A stretch of 38,995 nt of DNA from Lachnospiraceae bacterium (GTDB lineage Bacteria; Bacillota; Clostridia; Lachnospirales; Lachnospiraceae): assembly GCA_017508825.1 (NCBI GenBank), contig JAFWRC010000276.1, positions 1 to 38,995 of the forward strand, read 5' to 3'. Both the position numbers and the translations under genes were made by a program. This document shows, one piece after another, positions 23,527 through 31,963 of this stretch. Position 1 is the first letter of the stretch; each line of letters opens with the position of its first letter. Below the pieces are notes generated by a model, which saw nothing but the letters and a program-made list of their open reading frames with translations, ran no database searches and was not told the origin of the DNA.

Positions 23527-25953
23527 ATGGAACGCATCAATCTGAAGGCAGGCGACGAACTGCATACAGACTCGGAGATCGTTAAGAGTCTGGATTATAT
23601 CCTATTCGGAAAAATTGAGATCATATCACCCGTGTTTCAGGTGACTGCCGGGCATGGCGTCGTGCTGGGCATTTTTGAACATGTGGGGGAACCTTACCAA
23701 TACCGCTATGTTGTGAAAGAAGACTGCACCATCGACCGTTATCCCTTCCGGCGCAAATCGGATGTGGATGCCATCGTGCACGACCATTCGGACGAGTGTG
23801 ATCTGCTGGTCTCCACCGGCGCCGCGCTGACGCTGAATATTCTGGGACAGTACCAGCGTACCAAACGTCGTACCGAGACGTTTCGCAAAACCCTGGTAAG
23901 ATCCTATAACGAGTATCGCAGCCTTTGCGCCAAATACAGTCTGGAGATACAGCCCTGGCCGCTGGCGGAAGAATCCGAACCGTTCCAGCCGGAGCGTGAA
24001 CTCCCTGAGTGGATGGGCGATTATTACGATCAGCTGGGATTGATGCCGCAGGATGTGAAAAAAGCTTTTTATTCCACGCATACTTCCCTTACAACGGCTG
24101 CGATCCTGGATGCGGTCCATCATATCTTTATGATCCGCGGGCTGTTTGACCAGCTGGAAAACTATACTTCCGAGCTGCGGGAACAGTATATGCAAAGCGC
24201 CGATCTGTATGATCTGTACCGCAATCTGTATCTGCGCAATGCCGCGGCCAATGCTGCTCTGGCTTCCGCAATCAACGATGCGATCCGGAATTATCACCGT
24301 TCCCTGCTCCGTTCCGGCCTGATCCCGGAAGAGCATCTGGACATACGGCAGACGCATTACGAAAACGCCGTATCGGCGATCAGTGTTGACTTTTCCGAAG
24401 AAATGGATCTGGAAATGAAGCCGGAGAGGGATCCGGAGCCGGATGCGGAAATACCAGGATCTTCGGAGGAAAAAGAGAAGCTTTCTGAAATAAATGAAAA
24501 CGATGCGATCGCGGAAGCGCTGCTGACAGAGGTACACGCTCCCGTCGAACAGCCGGAAACACCGGATATTTTTGCACCGCTGGAAAACTCTCTGGAAACC
24601 ATACTTGCATATACCAGTCTGGACGAAAGTGAAGAAGACCGTTTTCGGCAGCTTATGGCGGAGTACCGCGAGCTGCAGGATAAAAATTCCCGTGAAGAAT
24701 CCGTGCGGGATCTCCGCAAAGAGATCGCCAAATATTTCTTCCATCTGTATGAAAATGCGGCGCTGACCGCTCTGGAATCATCGAAAAAGCCGCCGCTTCC
24801 GGTACAGCTGTTCCTGCACTTCGGCTATATGGATGAAACGCTGGTCGGACGGGAGCATGCCCTGATGCTGCTGAAGCTCTTGCTGCGCATCCATGCTCCG
24901 GAAAATGCATCTGCAACCGGACATGTCTATACCATGTTTGAATGGCTTGCTGCGATATCGCGCGGTGAGAAAGAACCTTCCCGCAACGATTTTGATCAGG
25001 ATTTCCCGACCTATCTGAAGATCCGGAAGCAGGACGGACTGATCACGGAAAGTCAGGAAAAGCGCTATCTGGTCTCGCCGAAAGAAAAGATGCGTTTCGA
25101 ACTGAACAATTTCTTCACCTTGGGAATGAAGATGGTTGCAAGCCGTCCGATCACGTTCTGCCCGGTTTTGTCTTCGCATAACATCATCCGTAATCTGATG
25201 GATCAGCTGGTCACCCGGCCGCAGATCGAGCAGGGATGGGATCAGCTGCGTTCGATCGACTATTCCCTGTTTTACCGGGAGGCCCTGTTCCAGGCGCCCG
25301 GGACCAACATTCCCAGAGAAAGTATCCTGCTGGAAGTGCTGCCGGATGTGATCCTTCTGCCGGCGCTCGGCGCCCGCGGAGGACTGTGGCAGGAGATCTC
25401 CGGTGTGCGCAGAGACACTCCGGCGCGTATGTTTCTTCCCATCCTTTTGACGGAAAATCTGGAAACCGTTCAGATCCGTCTGGCCGGACAGTTCCGCTGG
25501 CAGATCTGCAAACGTGTGCAGGGAGCCCGCTGGAACGACCTTTCCGAACTGTCCCTGACCGCCGGTTATGTGGATTATCTGCAGTTTTACCGCAAGAATT
25601 CCGATCTTTCCTCGGAAGCAAAGGAAAAGATCAAGACCGAGATCACGGCCTGCCGCAACAGTTTTGAAAACGTGTTCATCCTGGACTATATGCAGTGGAT
25701 TCGCTACGAATCCCAGGGTGCGCCGCGTCTGAACAGGGTGGCAAAACAGCTGATGTTCCAGTACTGCCCGTTCGCCGGGGAGATCCGGCACAAGCTGGAG
25801 ACCAACGCTATGTATGCCTCCATGATCCGCCGCCACGAAGCCAAAGCGGAGAAGCAGTTCAAGGTGCTCACCTCCAAATACCGCAAGTACAGGAAAGAAA
25901 CGGAAACGCTGCCTAGGGAGATCGAAGACTATATCGCATACTACAAGCGGTGA
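23527..25953 (+). CDS. Large protein with cNMP-binding-like N-terminus, unknown
   Basis: An 808-residue soluble protein. The first ~120 residues resemble a cyclic-nucleotide-binding beta-barrel (LKAGDELHTDSEIVKSLDYI, a GHGVVLGIFEHVGEPYQYRYVV stretch, then a helix with LNILGQYQR), but the phosphate-binding cassette is not recognisable, so ligand binding is doubtful. The middle (about 125-290) is helical; an acidic linker (about 293-345) follows. The C-terminal ~450 residues are a mixed-fold region with no motif I know and no HTH domain, so this is not an ordinary Crp-type regulator. GAGGG precedes ATG 23527. The gene has its own promoter and ends inside a palindromic repeat (stop codon 25951-25953). 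Confidence 0.7.
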   Translation: MERINLKAGDELHTDSEIVKSLDYILFGKIEIISPVFQVTAGHGVVLGIFEHVGEPYQYRYVVKEDCTIDRYPFRRKSDVDAIVHDHSDECDLLVSTGAALTLNILGQYQRTKRRTETFRKTLVRSYNEYRSLCAKYSLEIQPWPLAEESEPFQPERELPEWMGDYYDQLGLMPQDVKKAFYSTHTSLTTAAILDAVHHIFMIRGLFDQLENYTSELREQYMQSADLYDLYRNLYLRNAAANAALASAINDAIRNYHRSLLRSGLIPEEHLDIRQTHYENAVSAISVDFSEEMDLEMKPERDPEPDAEIPGSSEEKEKLSEINENDAIAEALLTEVHAPVEQPETPDIFAPLENSLETILAYTSLDESEEDRFRQLMAEYRELQDKNSREESVRDLRKEIAKYFFHLYENAALTALESSKKPPLPVQLFLHFGYMDETLVGREHALMLLKLLLRIHAPENASATGHVYTMFEWLAAISRGEKEPSRNDFDQDFPTYLKIRKQDGLITESQEKRYLVSPKEKMRFELNNFFTLGMKMVASRPITFCPVLSSHNIIRNLMDQLVTRPQIEQGWDQLRSIDYSLFYREALFQAPGTNIPRESILLEVLPDVILLPALGARGGLWQEISGVRRDTPARMFLPILLTENLETVQIRLAGQFRWQICKRVQGARWNDLSELSLTAGYVDYLQFYRKNSDLSSEAKEKIKTEITACRNSFENVFILDYMQWIRYESQGAPRLNRVAKQLMFQYCPFAGEIRHKLETNAMYASMIRRHEAKAEKQFKVLTSKYRKYRKETETLPREIEDYIAYYKR

Positions 25954-26025
25954 GCCATGGGGACGGTTCTTGTGGCTCGTTTTGAGCCGGAGAACCGTCC
26001 CCGTGGCTCGGTCCCCGTGGCTCGT
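25952..26025. repeat. Intergenic palindromic repeat (GGGGACGGTTCT family)
   Basis: A 19-bp stem with one G-T pair (25952-25970 with 25991-26009) encloses a smaller GGCTC/GAGCC hairpin; a partial extra copy of the right arm follows at 26010-26025. It overlaps the stop codon of the upstream gene. 25983-26002 is identical to 3179-3198. Without a T tract it is not a standard terminator, though it may act as an mRNA end barrier. Confidence 0.85.
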
Positions 26026-26053
26026 CGGCCCGACACCCCAGAATTTATGTGAA

Positions 26054-26082
26054 TTGTCAAATGATGGCGGTTGTGGTAAAAT
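26054..26082 (+). promoter_or_regulatory. Promoter of the UDP-glucose dehydrogenase gene
   Basis: TTGTCA (26054-26059), 17-bp spacer, TAAAAT (26077-26082), 40 nt before the ATG. Confidence 0.7.
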
Positions 26083-26122
26083 TACAAGTTGACGTAACAT
26101 AGAAAAGGGAGGAGCAAAAAAC

Positions 26123-27460
26123 ATGCGTGTGGCAGTGATCGGAACAGGATATGTGGGACTTGTGACGGGGACCTGTTTTTCGGATATGGGAAATGAAGTA
26201 TGGTGTGTGGATGTGGATGAAGCCAAGATCGAGCGGCTGAAGAACGGCATCATCCCAATCTATGAGCCGGGGCTTTCGGAACTGGTACTCAAGAACTATA
26301 AAGCGGGAAATCTGAATTTTACGACACAGATCAAAGAAGCGCTGGATCGCTGCAATATCTGTTTTATCGCGGTTGGGACACCGATGGGAGAAGACGGCAG
26401 CGCGGATCTGCATTATGTACTGACGGTTGCTTCCGAGATCGGGAAGAATATGAGCCGCCATATGTATGTGGTGGATAAGTCAACGGTGCCGGTAGGCACG
26501 GCGCAGAAGGTAAGAGCGGCCATTCAGAAGGAACTGGATGAGAGAGGTTCCGACCTGACCTTTGACGTGATCTCCAATCCGGAGTTTTTGAAAGAGGGTA
26601 CGGCGGTCTCCGACTGTATGCGTCCGGACCGCATCGTGATCGGTGTGGACAATGACAATGCGGCGGAGACAATGCAGGAGCTGTACCGCCATTATGTGCT
26701 GAATACGGATAACTTTATCCTGATGGATATCGCGAGCGCCGAGATGACCAAGTATGCGGCCAACTCGATGCTGGCAACGAAGATCTCCTTTATGAACGAG
26801 ATCTCCCGGATCTGTGAGCAGGTAGGGGCGGATGTGAATAAGGTGCGCAAGGGCATCGGTTCCGATAAGAGGATCGGCTACTCCTTTATCTATCCGGGCT
26901 GCGGTTACGGCGGCAGCTGTTTCCCGAAGGATGTGAAGGCGCTGGTGAGCACTGCGGCGGAATTCGGTTATGATGCGCAGCTGCTGCGCGCGGTGGAAGA
27001 TGTAAACCATGCACAGAAGCATGTGATCGCGGATAAGGTGAAAGAGCATTTCGGAAAAGATTTAAGCGGCAGAACTTTTGCGGTATGGGGACTTTCCTTT
27101 AAGCCGGATACGGACGATATGCGTGAAGCATCGGCCATCACCATCATTAATGATCTGACGGCGGCGGGGGCAAAGATCAAAGCCTATGACCCCAAAGCCA
27201 TGGAAGAAGCAAAGAAGTGCTATCTGAAGGATAATACAAACGTAGAGTATGTGGAGCGCAAGTACGATGCGCTGAAAGATGCGGATGCACTGATCCTGAT
27301 CACGGAGTGGAAGGAATTCCGCAGTCCGGACTTTGAAGAGATCAGGTCCTGCTTGAAGCAGCCGGTGATCTTTGACGGACGCAATATCTATGGCGCAAAG
27401 ACGGCAAACAAGTACGGTTTTGACTACTATCAGATTGGCGCAAAAGCAGCAAAAGCATAA
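26123..27460 (+). CDS. ugd: UDP-glucose 6-dehydrogenase
   Basis: Oxidises UDP-glucose to UDP-glucuronate with two NAD, feeding capsule or teichuronic-type polysaccharides. The 445-residue protein has the N-terminal Rossmann motif GTGYVG (residues 7-12), the central helical domain, the catalytic Cys266 in YGGSCFPKD, and the C-terminal UDP-binding domain starting near GRTFAVWGLSFKPDTDD. Related UDP-N-acetyl-mannosamine dehydrogenases share the fold; the motif spacing favours UGDH. GGGAGGAG precedes ATG 26123. It has its own promoter, and no polysaccharide cluster is adjacent. No clear terminator is seen in the 150 nt after the stop. Confidence 0.93.
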   Translation: MRVAVIGTGYVGLVTGTCFSDMGNEVWCVDVDEAKIERLKNGIIPIYEPGLSELVLKNYKAGNLNFTTQIKEALDRCNICFIAVGTPMGEDGSADLHYVLTVASEIGKNMSRHMYVVDKSTVPVGTAQKVRAAIQKELDERGSDLTFDVISNPEFLKEGTAVSDCMRPDRIVIGVDNDNAAETMQELYRHYVLNTDNFILMDIASAEMTKYAANSMLATKISFMNEISRICEQVGADVNKVRKGIGSDKRIGYSFIYPGCGYGGSCFPKDVKALVSTAAEFGYDAQLLRAVEDVNHAQKHVIADKVKEHFGKDLSGRTFAVWGLSFKPDTDDMREASAITIINDLTAAGAKIKAYDPKAMEEAKKCYLKDNTNVEYVERKYDALKDADALILITEWKEFRSPDFEEIRSCLKQPVIFDGRNIYGAKTANKYGFDYYQIGAKAAKA

Positions 27461-27528
27461 GAAAACCGGCAGTGGGGGTGACGGGAAAACATGTATCTGA
27501 CGGTTGCGAAAATGCACGCAAGTTATGC

Positions 27529-27557
27529 TTGTGAAAATGGGTGAAATATGCGATACT
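27529..27557 (+). promoter_or_regulatory. Promoter of the SPFH/zinc-ribbon gene
   Basis: TTGTGA (27529-27534), 17-bp spacer, GATACT (27552-27557). The leader contains a GGGG/CCCC hairpin near 27570. Confidence 0.55.
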
Positions 27558-27610
27558 AGTCATTGTGAGGGGGGCAAACCCCGATTTCAAGAAGGGAAAG
27601 GAGATCTAAA

Positions 27611-28972
27611 ATGGGATTAATAGCAGCAGCATTACAGGCAGGTGGAAATCAGCTCAGTAATCAGTGGAAAGAGTTCTTCTATCAGGACGCTCTTCCGAAT
27701 GAAGTGCTGATGGTAGCAGGTAAGCACCAGACGGGGCGTACCAGCAACACCAAGGGGGAAGAAAACGTGATCACCAACGGTTCTACGATCATCGTGGCAG
27801 ACGGCCAGTGTATGATCATCGTAGAGCAGGGCAGGATCGTTGAAGTCAGTGTGGAACCGGGAGCATTTACCTTCCGTACGGATCTGGCACCGACCTTCTT
27901 CTGCAAGCCGGAGAATGAGACATTCTGGGGTAACCTGAAGAATAACTTTGCACAGATGGTACAGAACTTTACCTACGGCGGCAATACCGCAGTAGTACAG
28001 AAGGTGTATTTCCTGAATACGAGACTGATCACGGATCGTCCGTTCGGTACCCAGACACCGATCTATTTCAACGTAAAGGATTCCCGTCTGAACTTTGAAT
28101 CGGATGTGGAACTGCGGATCCATGGTAAGTTTGATGTACAGCTGACCGATCCGGTAAAATTCTATACAACGATCGCTGCCAATGTGGCATATGATTATAA
28201 GCTGTCCCAGATCGAAGGCGCTTTGAAGTCCGACATCAGTGACAAGCTGCAGGATGCGATCGCAGACATCAATACCGATGGCTTGCGTCCCAGCGGACTG
28301 CCGGGTAAGAAGAAAGAGATCGTTGCTTCCCTGATCCAGTCTCTGCGTTGGGAAGATAAATACGGTTTCACCCTGAAGGACATCCGTATGGAGCAGCCGA
28401 AGATGTCTCCGGAAGACGAGGCTACGCTGAAGGAACTGCAGAAGGCATACGCTATGGGCGGCAATGCTGCAGTGGCAGCAGGTATGGCTCTGAACGCTCA
28501 GAATACCGCTATGGTAAATGCAGCAAACAACAGCGGCGGCGCTATGACCGGTTTCCTGGGTATGGGTATGGCAAATCAGGCAGGTATGGCAAATACCAAC
28601 GGCCTGTTCCAGATGGCACAGCAGCAGATGGCGCAGCAGCAGCAGCCGGTACAGCAGGCTCCGCAGCAGCCGGCGCCTCAGGCAGCACCTGCGCCTGCAG
28701 CAGGCTGGAAGTGCTCTTGCGGACACGAGGGCAATACCGGTAAGTTCTGCGCAGAGTGTGGCGCACCGAAGCCGGCAGAGCAGGTAGGCTGGACCTGCGA
28801 GTGCGGCGCTGTGAATAAGGGCAAGTTCTGCGCAGAGTGCGGCAAGCCGAAGCCGGCAGGAGCTCCGCTTTACAAGTGTGACAAGTGCGGCTGGGAGCCG
28901 GAAGATCCGCACAATCCGCCGAAGTTCTGCCCGCAGTGCGGCGATCCGTTTGACGACAACGATAAAGTATAA
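27611..28972 (+). CDS. SPFH-domain protein with C-terminal zinc ribbons (YdjI-like)
   Basis: A 453-residue protein without TM segment. The N-terminal part (about 1-290) is the SPFH/band-7-like domain of the 'virion core protein' group, with a helical end. A Gln/Ala/Pro-rich linker (about 330-365) connects to three short zinc-ribbon modules, each with two CxC or CxxC pairs (about 367-390, 397-417 and 425-447). The closest well-studied relative is B. subtilis YdjI, which works with YdjG/YdjH in bringing PspA to the stressed membrane. No PspA, YdjG or YdjH homologue is in the window, so that role is inference. AAAGGAG lies 7 nt before ATG 27611; a terminator follows. Confidence 0.88.
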   Translation: MGLIAAALQAGGNQLSNQWKEFFYQDALPNEVLMVAGKHQTGRTSNTKGEENVITNGSTIIVADGQCMIIVEQGRIVEVSVEPGAFTFRTDLAPTFFCKPENETFWGNLKNNFAQMVQNFTYGGNTAVVQKVYFLNTRLITDRPFGTQTPIYFNVKDSRLNFESDVELRIHGKFDVQLTDPVKFYTTIAANVAYDYKLSQIEGALKSDISDKLQDAIADINTDGLRPSGLPGKKKEIVASLIQSLRWEDKYGFTLKDIRMEQPKMSPEDEATLKELQKAYAMGGNAAVAAGMALNAQNTAMVNAANNSGGAMTGFLGMGMANQAGMANTNGLFQMAQQQMAQQQQPVQQAPQQPAPQAAPAPAAGWKCSCGHEGNTGKFCAECGAPKPAEQVGWTCECGAVNKGKFCAECGKPKPAGAPLYKCDKCGWEPEDPHNPPKFCPQCGDPFDDNDKV

Positions 28973-28989
28973 CTGATGTTTAATAAAGG

Positions 28990-29019
28990 GGCGTATCCAT
29001 AAAGGATGCGCCTTTTTTT
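28990..29019 (+). terminator. Rho-independent terminator
   Basis: 9-bp stem (28990-28998 with 29004-29012, one G-U pair), 5-nt loop, seven T residues. Confidence 0.85.
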
Positions 29020-29043
29020 GCTATAGCAAAAAAACGCGAAATA

Positions 29044-29052
29044 TGCTATACT
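29044..29052 (+). promoter_or_regulatory. Extended -10 box abutting the exonuclease start codon
   Basis: TGC plus TATACT (29047-29052) ends 7 nt before ATG 29060, with no Shine-Dalgarno between. A leaderless transcript is likely. No -35 consensus lies at 17 bp. Confidence 0.5.
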
Positions 29053-29059
29053 TTTGTAT

Positions 29060-30001
29060 ATGAATTACATTGTTTTTGATCTGGAATGGAACCAGCCGCA
29101 GGACGGAAAACACAGTGCCGAACGTGAGCTGGCATTTGAGATTATAGAGATCGGTGCAGTAAAACTGAATGATGATCTGAAGCTGGTCAGTAAGTATCAG
29201 CAGCTGATCCGTCCGCAGGTCTATAAGGAGATCAACTGGAGGATCCGCAAGATGCTGGCGCTTAAGCCGGGAGAGCTGTCCAGAGGGAAAAGCTTTCCGC
29301 AGGCGGCGAAGGATTTTTTTGAATGGTGCGGTGAGGACCCGGTGTGGTGCACCTGGGGGACACAGGATCTGACGGAGCTGCAGAGAAATATGGCCTATTA
29401 CGGGATGGAGCCTCTGGCAGCCGGACCGATCCGCTATATGAATGTACAGAAAATGTATGGCGAGATGTGCGGGAACGACACACAGTCCAAGGCGCTTGAA
29501 ACGGCAGTGGATGAGCTACAGCTGCGAAAGGATGTGCCTTTTCACCGGGCATACAGCGATGCCTATTACACCGCAAAGGTCCTGGCGAAGATCCCGGAAG
29601 AGATCCGCAGCGGGCATGCGGCCTATGACCTGTTTCATTTGCCGGAGACCCGGAAACAGGAGATCCATATCGACAGCCCGGAAGGGGAAGGCCTGATCAC
29701 CCGGGGATATGCGGACCGGGAAAAACTCCTGAAAGACCCGCATGTGATGACGATCCAGTGCGGCAGATGCGGCGGGGTTACCGTGAAAACGGCTGTCCGT
29801 TGGTTTACGCCCAATAACAAGATTTTTTATTCGGCGGGAAACTGCAAGGAACATGGATATATCGCAGCGAAACTTCGTGTGCGAAAGAATGAACAGGGCT
29901 TATTTTACGGGGAGCGTAAATATAATTATGTTGATGAGACGGCTGTGGAAGAGTTGAAGCAGCAGCGCCGTGAAGCGTCGAAGAAGCAGAAATCGAAATA
30001 A
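29060..30001 (+). CDS. DEDDh 3'-5' exonuclease
   Basis: A 313-residue protein. Its N-terminal ~190 residues are a DnaQ/KapD-like exonuclease with all active-site residues: Asp and Glu in FDLEWN (near residue 6), Asp in GTQDLTEL (near 100), and His-x4-Asp in HRAYSDAYYTAK (near 165). Such enzymes trim DNA or RNA with two metal ions. The C-terminal ~110 residues contain a CGRC pair and are unrecognised; a lone Cys in SAGNC may complete a metal site. The first codon is taken as ATG 29060, which begins directly at the family motif; a TTG at 29054 is also in frame. There is no ribosome site. It heads an apparent five-gene operon. Confidence 0.88.
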   Translation: MNYIVFDLEWNQPQDGKHSAERELAFEIIEIGAVKLNDDLKLVSKYQQLIRPQVYKEINWRIRKMLALKPGELSRGKSFPQAAKDFFEWCGEDPVWCTWGTQDLTELQRNMAYYGMEPLAAGPIRYMNVQKMYGEMCGNDTQSKALETAVDELQLRKDVPFHRAYSDAYYTAKVLAKIPEEIRSGHAAYDLFHLPETRKQEIHIDSPEGEGLITRGYADREKLLKDPHVMTIQCGRCGGVTVKTAVRWFTPNNKIFYSAGNCKEHGYIAAKLRVRKNEQGLFYGERKYNYVDETAVEELKQQRREASKKQKSK

Positions 30002-30019
30002 GAAAACGGGGTAAGGCGA

Positions 30020-31963
30020 TTGAGTTATGAGGCTGGCTTTGCAATTGCATCGGTGATTTTGTCGATACTGCTGATCGTTTATTTTTTGCGGCTCAACAAG
30101 ATGTATAATACCCAGAATGGGCTTTTTCTGGCACTTTTGATCGATAACGGACTCACGTCTTTATGTACCGTATGCCTCTGCGGGCTGCGGTATTTACAGC
30201 CCTCTTTTCGGATTCCGGCAAGTGATTTCTTCAGTTACGTCTATTTTATCACGCATATCCTGATGCTGATTATGCTGTTTTTGTATCTGCTCAGTACGAT
30301 CAAAAAATGGCGGGAACTTCGCCTGATCGTTCGTCTGGGCATCCTTGTACCGATTAGTATAGTTCTGCTGGTGGTGCTTTCCAATCCGTTCACCCATGCG
30401 ATCTACAGCTATCGTTCGGGAGAGTACAGCCGTGAACCCGGGATCGCGGTGATCTATATTACTTTTGCGTACTATTTCAGTCTGATGGTTCTGGTGCTCC
30501 TGCTGCATCAGAAGAGCTTTTCCGTGAAACGCCGCTTTATTTTCATGACGGTTCTGGGACTGGGACTTTTCAGTGTCCTGGTACAGATGTATCGGCCTGA
30601 GGTTAAGGTGGAAACGGTTACGATCACGCTCTGCGGTCTGGTCCTCTTTCTTTTTGTTCAGAATCCCACGGTACAGATCGATCCGGATTTTCATGTCTAC
30701 AGCAGACAGGCATTTCTGGACCGGCTGCGATACAATATGCTCTCCCGAAAACGTTTTGATATCATCGAGCTGATCCTGCCGGATTTTGATGTGCAGACTT
30801 ATGCTCTGAATGCGGAACAGAAAAAAGAAATCCTGAAACAGATCTCCGTTTTTTTGACTTTTGAACTGCATAACGGAAATCTGTATCACACGGATCAGCT
30901 GGCTTTTGTGATCGAACTGGTCCGTCCGGAGGCAAAGGAAGTGAGTTCGCTGATCCGCACGATCCGGGCGCGTTTTGAAGAACCATGGAAGCTGGAGAAT
31001 GAGAAGATCTTTCTGGCCGGCCGTATGCTGCGCCTGATCCTTCCGACGGAAGCGCAGGAGGAACAGCTGGTTCTGGGTGTGATGAACCGCTTTGAAAAGG
31101 GCAGTTCCGAAAACCGGGTTCTTACGGCTGCCGATTTTGACCTGCAGGCGATCGAACGAAATCAGAAGATCACCGGAGCGCTGGCCAGGGCGATGGAAAA
31201 GAAGAATTTTGAAATGCGTTATACGCCTATTTATTCGATGGGGCTGGAACGTATCGTGGCGGCAGAGGTGTCGGTACGCTTTCTCGATGAGGAACTCGGA
31301 TATGTGTATGATGACGAGATCTATAATTATGCGGAGCGGAGCGGGCATGCGCTGCAGCTGGGCGAGATGATCTTTGAAAAGAGCTGCGAGTTTATTGAAA
31401 AGCAGGATCTGAAAGGAAAAGGGCTGTCGTTCCTTGGCTTGCGTCTGCACCCGGCAATGTGTCTGCAGTACGGGCTGATGGAGCGTCTGACACAGATCGC
31501 GCAGGCGCATCATGTGGATCAGCGTATGATCTGTCTGCTGATCTCGGAGTATACGGTATCCAAAGCCAGCAAGGCGTTTAAAGAGAATCTGTCCAAAATG
31601 GCCGGCGAGGGTCTGCGCTTCTGTCTGGAAGATTACGGCAGCGGTTTTACCAGCATAACTTCTATCTATGAACTGCCGTTTTCGGTACTGAAAGTGAACA
31701 AATCGGTGATGCAGGCTACCATGAGCAATGAGAAAGCCCGTATCACGATGGACTCCACGCTGGTAATGGCGAGGGATCTTTCCATGATGACCATGGTGGA
31801 AGGGATCGATGAAGAGAATCAGTTCGAAATGATCTCGGATATGGCCTGCGATCTGGCAAAGGGAAAGTATTTCTTTGATCAGATCGATGAGGGCGAATTT
31901 GTGCGCGTGCTGCATATGGCGGCAGAAAAAGACGGGAAGGAGGGCAGGAACGATGCAGTATAA
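30020..31963 (+). CDS. Membrane protein with degenerate EAL domain
   Basis: A 647-residue protein with an N-terminal 7-helix membrane region (to about 220), a short degenerate GGDEF-like middle and a C-terminal EAL domain that has lost its active site. EAL is EVS, the metal-ligand Asn of the NLS motif is absent (RLHPAM), E-x-TE is LISE, DDFG is EDYG, K-x-D is KVN and the EGVET lobe is EGIDE. It is probably a c-di-GMP receptor or a regulator of the next protein, not a phosphodiesterase. The start is a TTG with GGGGTAAGG upstream. It overlaps the following active EAL gene by 11 nt, so translation is coupled. Confidence 0.85.
   Translation: MSYEAGFAIASVILSILLIVYFLRLNKMYNTQNGLFLALLIDNGLTSLCTVCLCGLRYLQPSFRIPASDFFSYVYFITHILMLIMLFLYLLSTIKKWRELRLIVRLGILVPISIVLLVVLSNPFTHAIYSYRSGEYSREPGIAVIYITFAYYFSLMVLVLLLHQKSFSVKRRFIFMTVLGLGLFSVLVQMYRPEVKVETVTITLCGLVLFLFVQNPTVQIDPDFHVYSRQAFLDRLRYNMLSRKRFDIIELILPDFDVQTYALNAEQKKEILKQISVFLTFELHNGNLYHTDQLAFVIELVRPEAKEVSSLIRTIRARFEEPWKLENEKIFLAGRMLRLILPTEAQEEQLVLGVMNRFEKGSSENRVLTAADFDLQAIERNQKITGALARAMEKKNFEMRYTPIYSMGLERIVAAEVSVRFLDEELGYVYDDEIYNYAERSGHALQLGEMIFEKSCEFIEKQDLKGKGLSFLGLRLHPAMCLQYGLMERLTQIAQAHHVDQRMICLLISEYTVSKASKAFKENLSKMAGEGLRFCLEDYGSGFTSITSIYELPFSVLKVNKSVMQATMSNEKARITMDSTLVMARDLSMMTMVEGIDEENQFEMISDMACDLAKGKYFFDQIDEGEFVRVLHMAAEKDGKEGRNDAV

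Noticed and set aside
24778-26253. Long open frame of about 490 codons on the minus strand
   Set aside because: Antisense to the 808-residue gene and running through the palindromic repeat and the ugd start; composition is shadow-like and it has no start signal.
27491-27544. 17-codon frame upstream of the SPFH gene
   Set aside because: Weak ribosome site and it overlaps the likely promoter of the SPFH gene; no support for translation.
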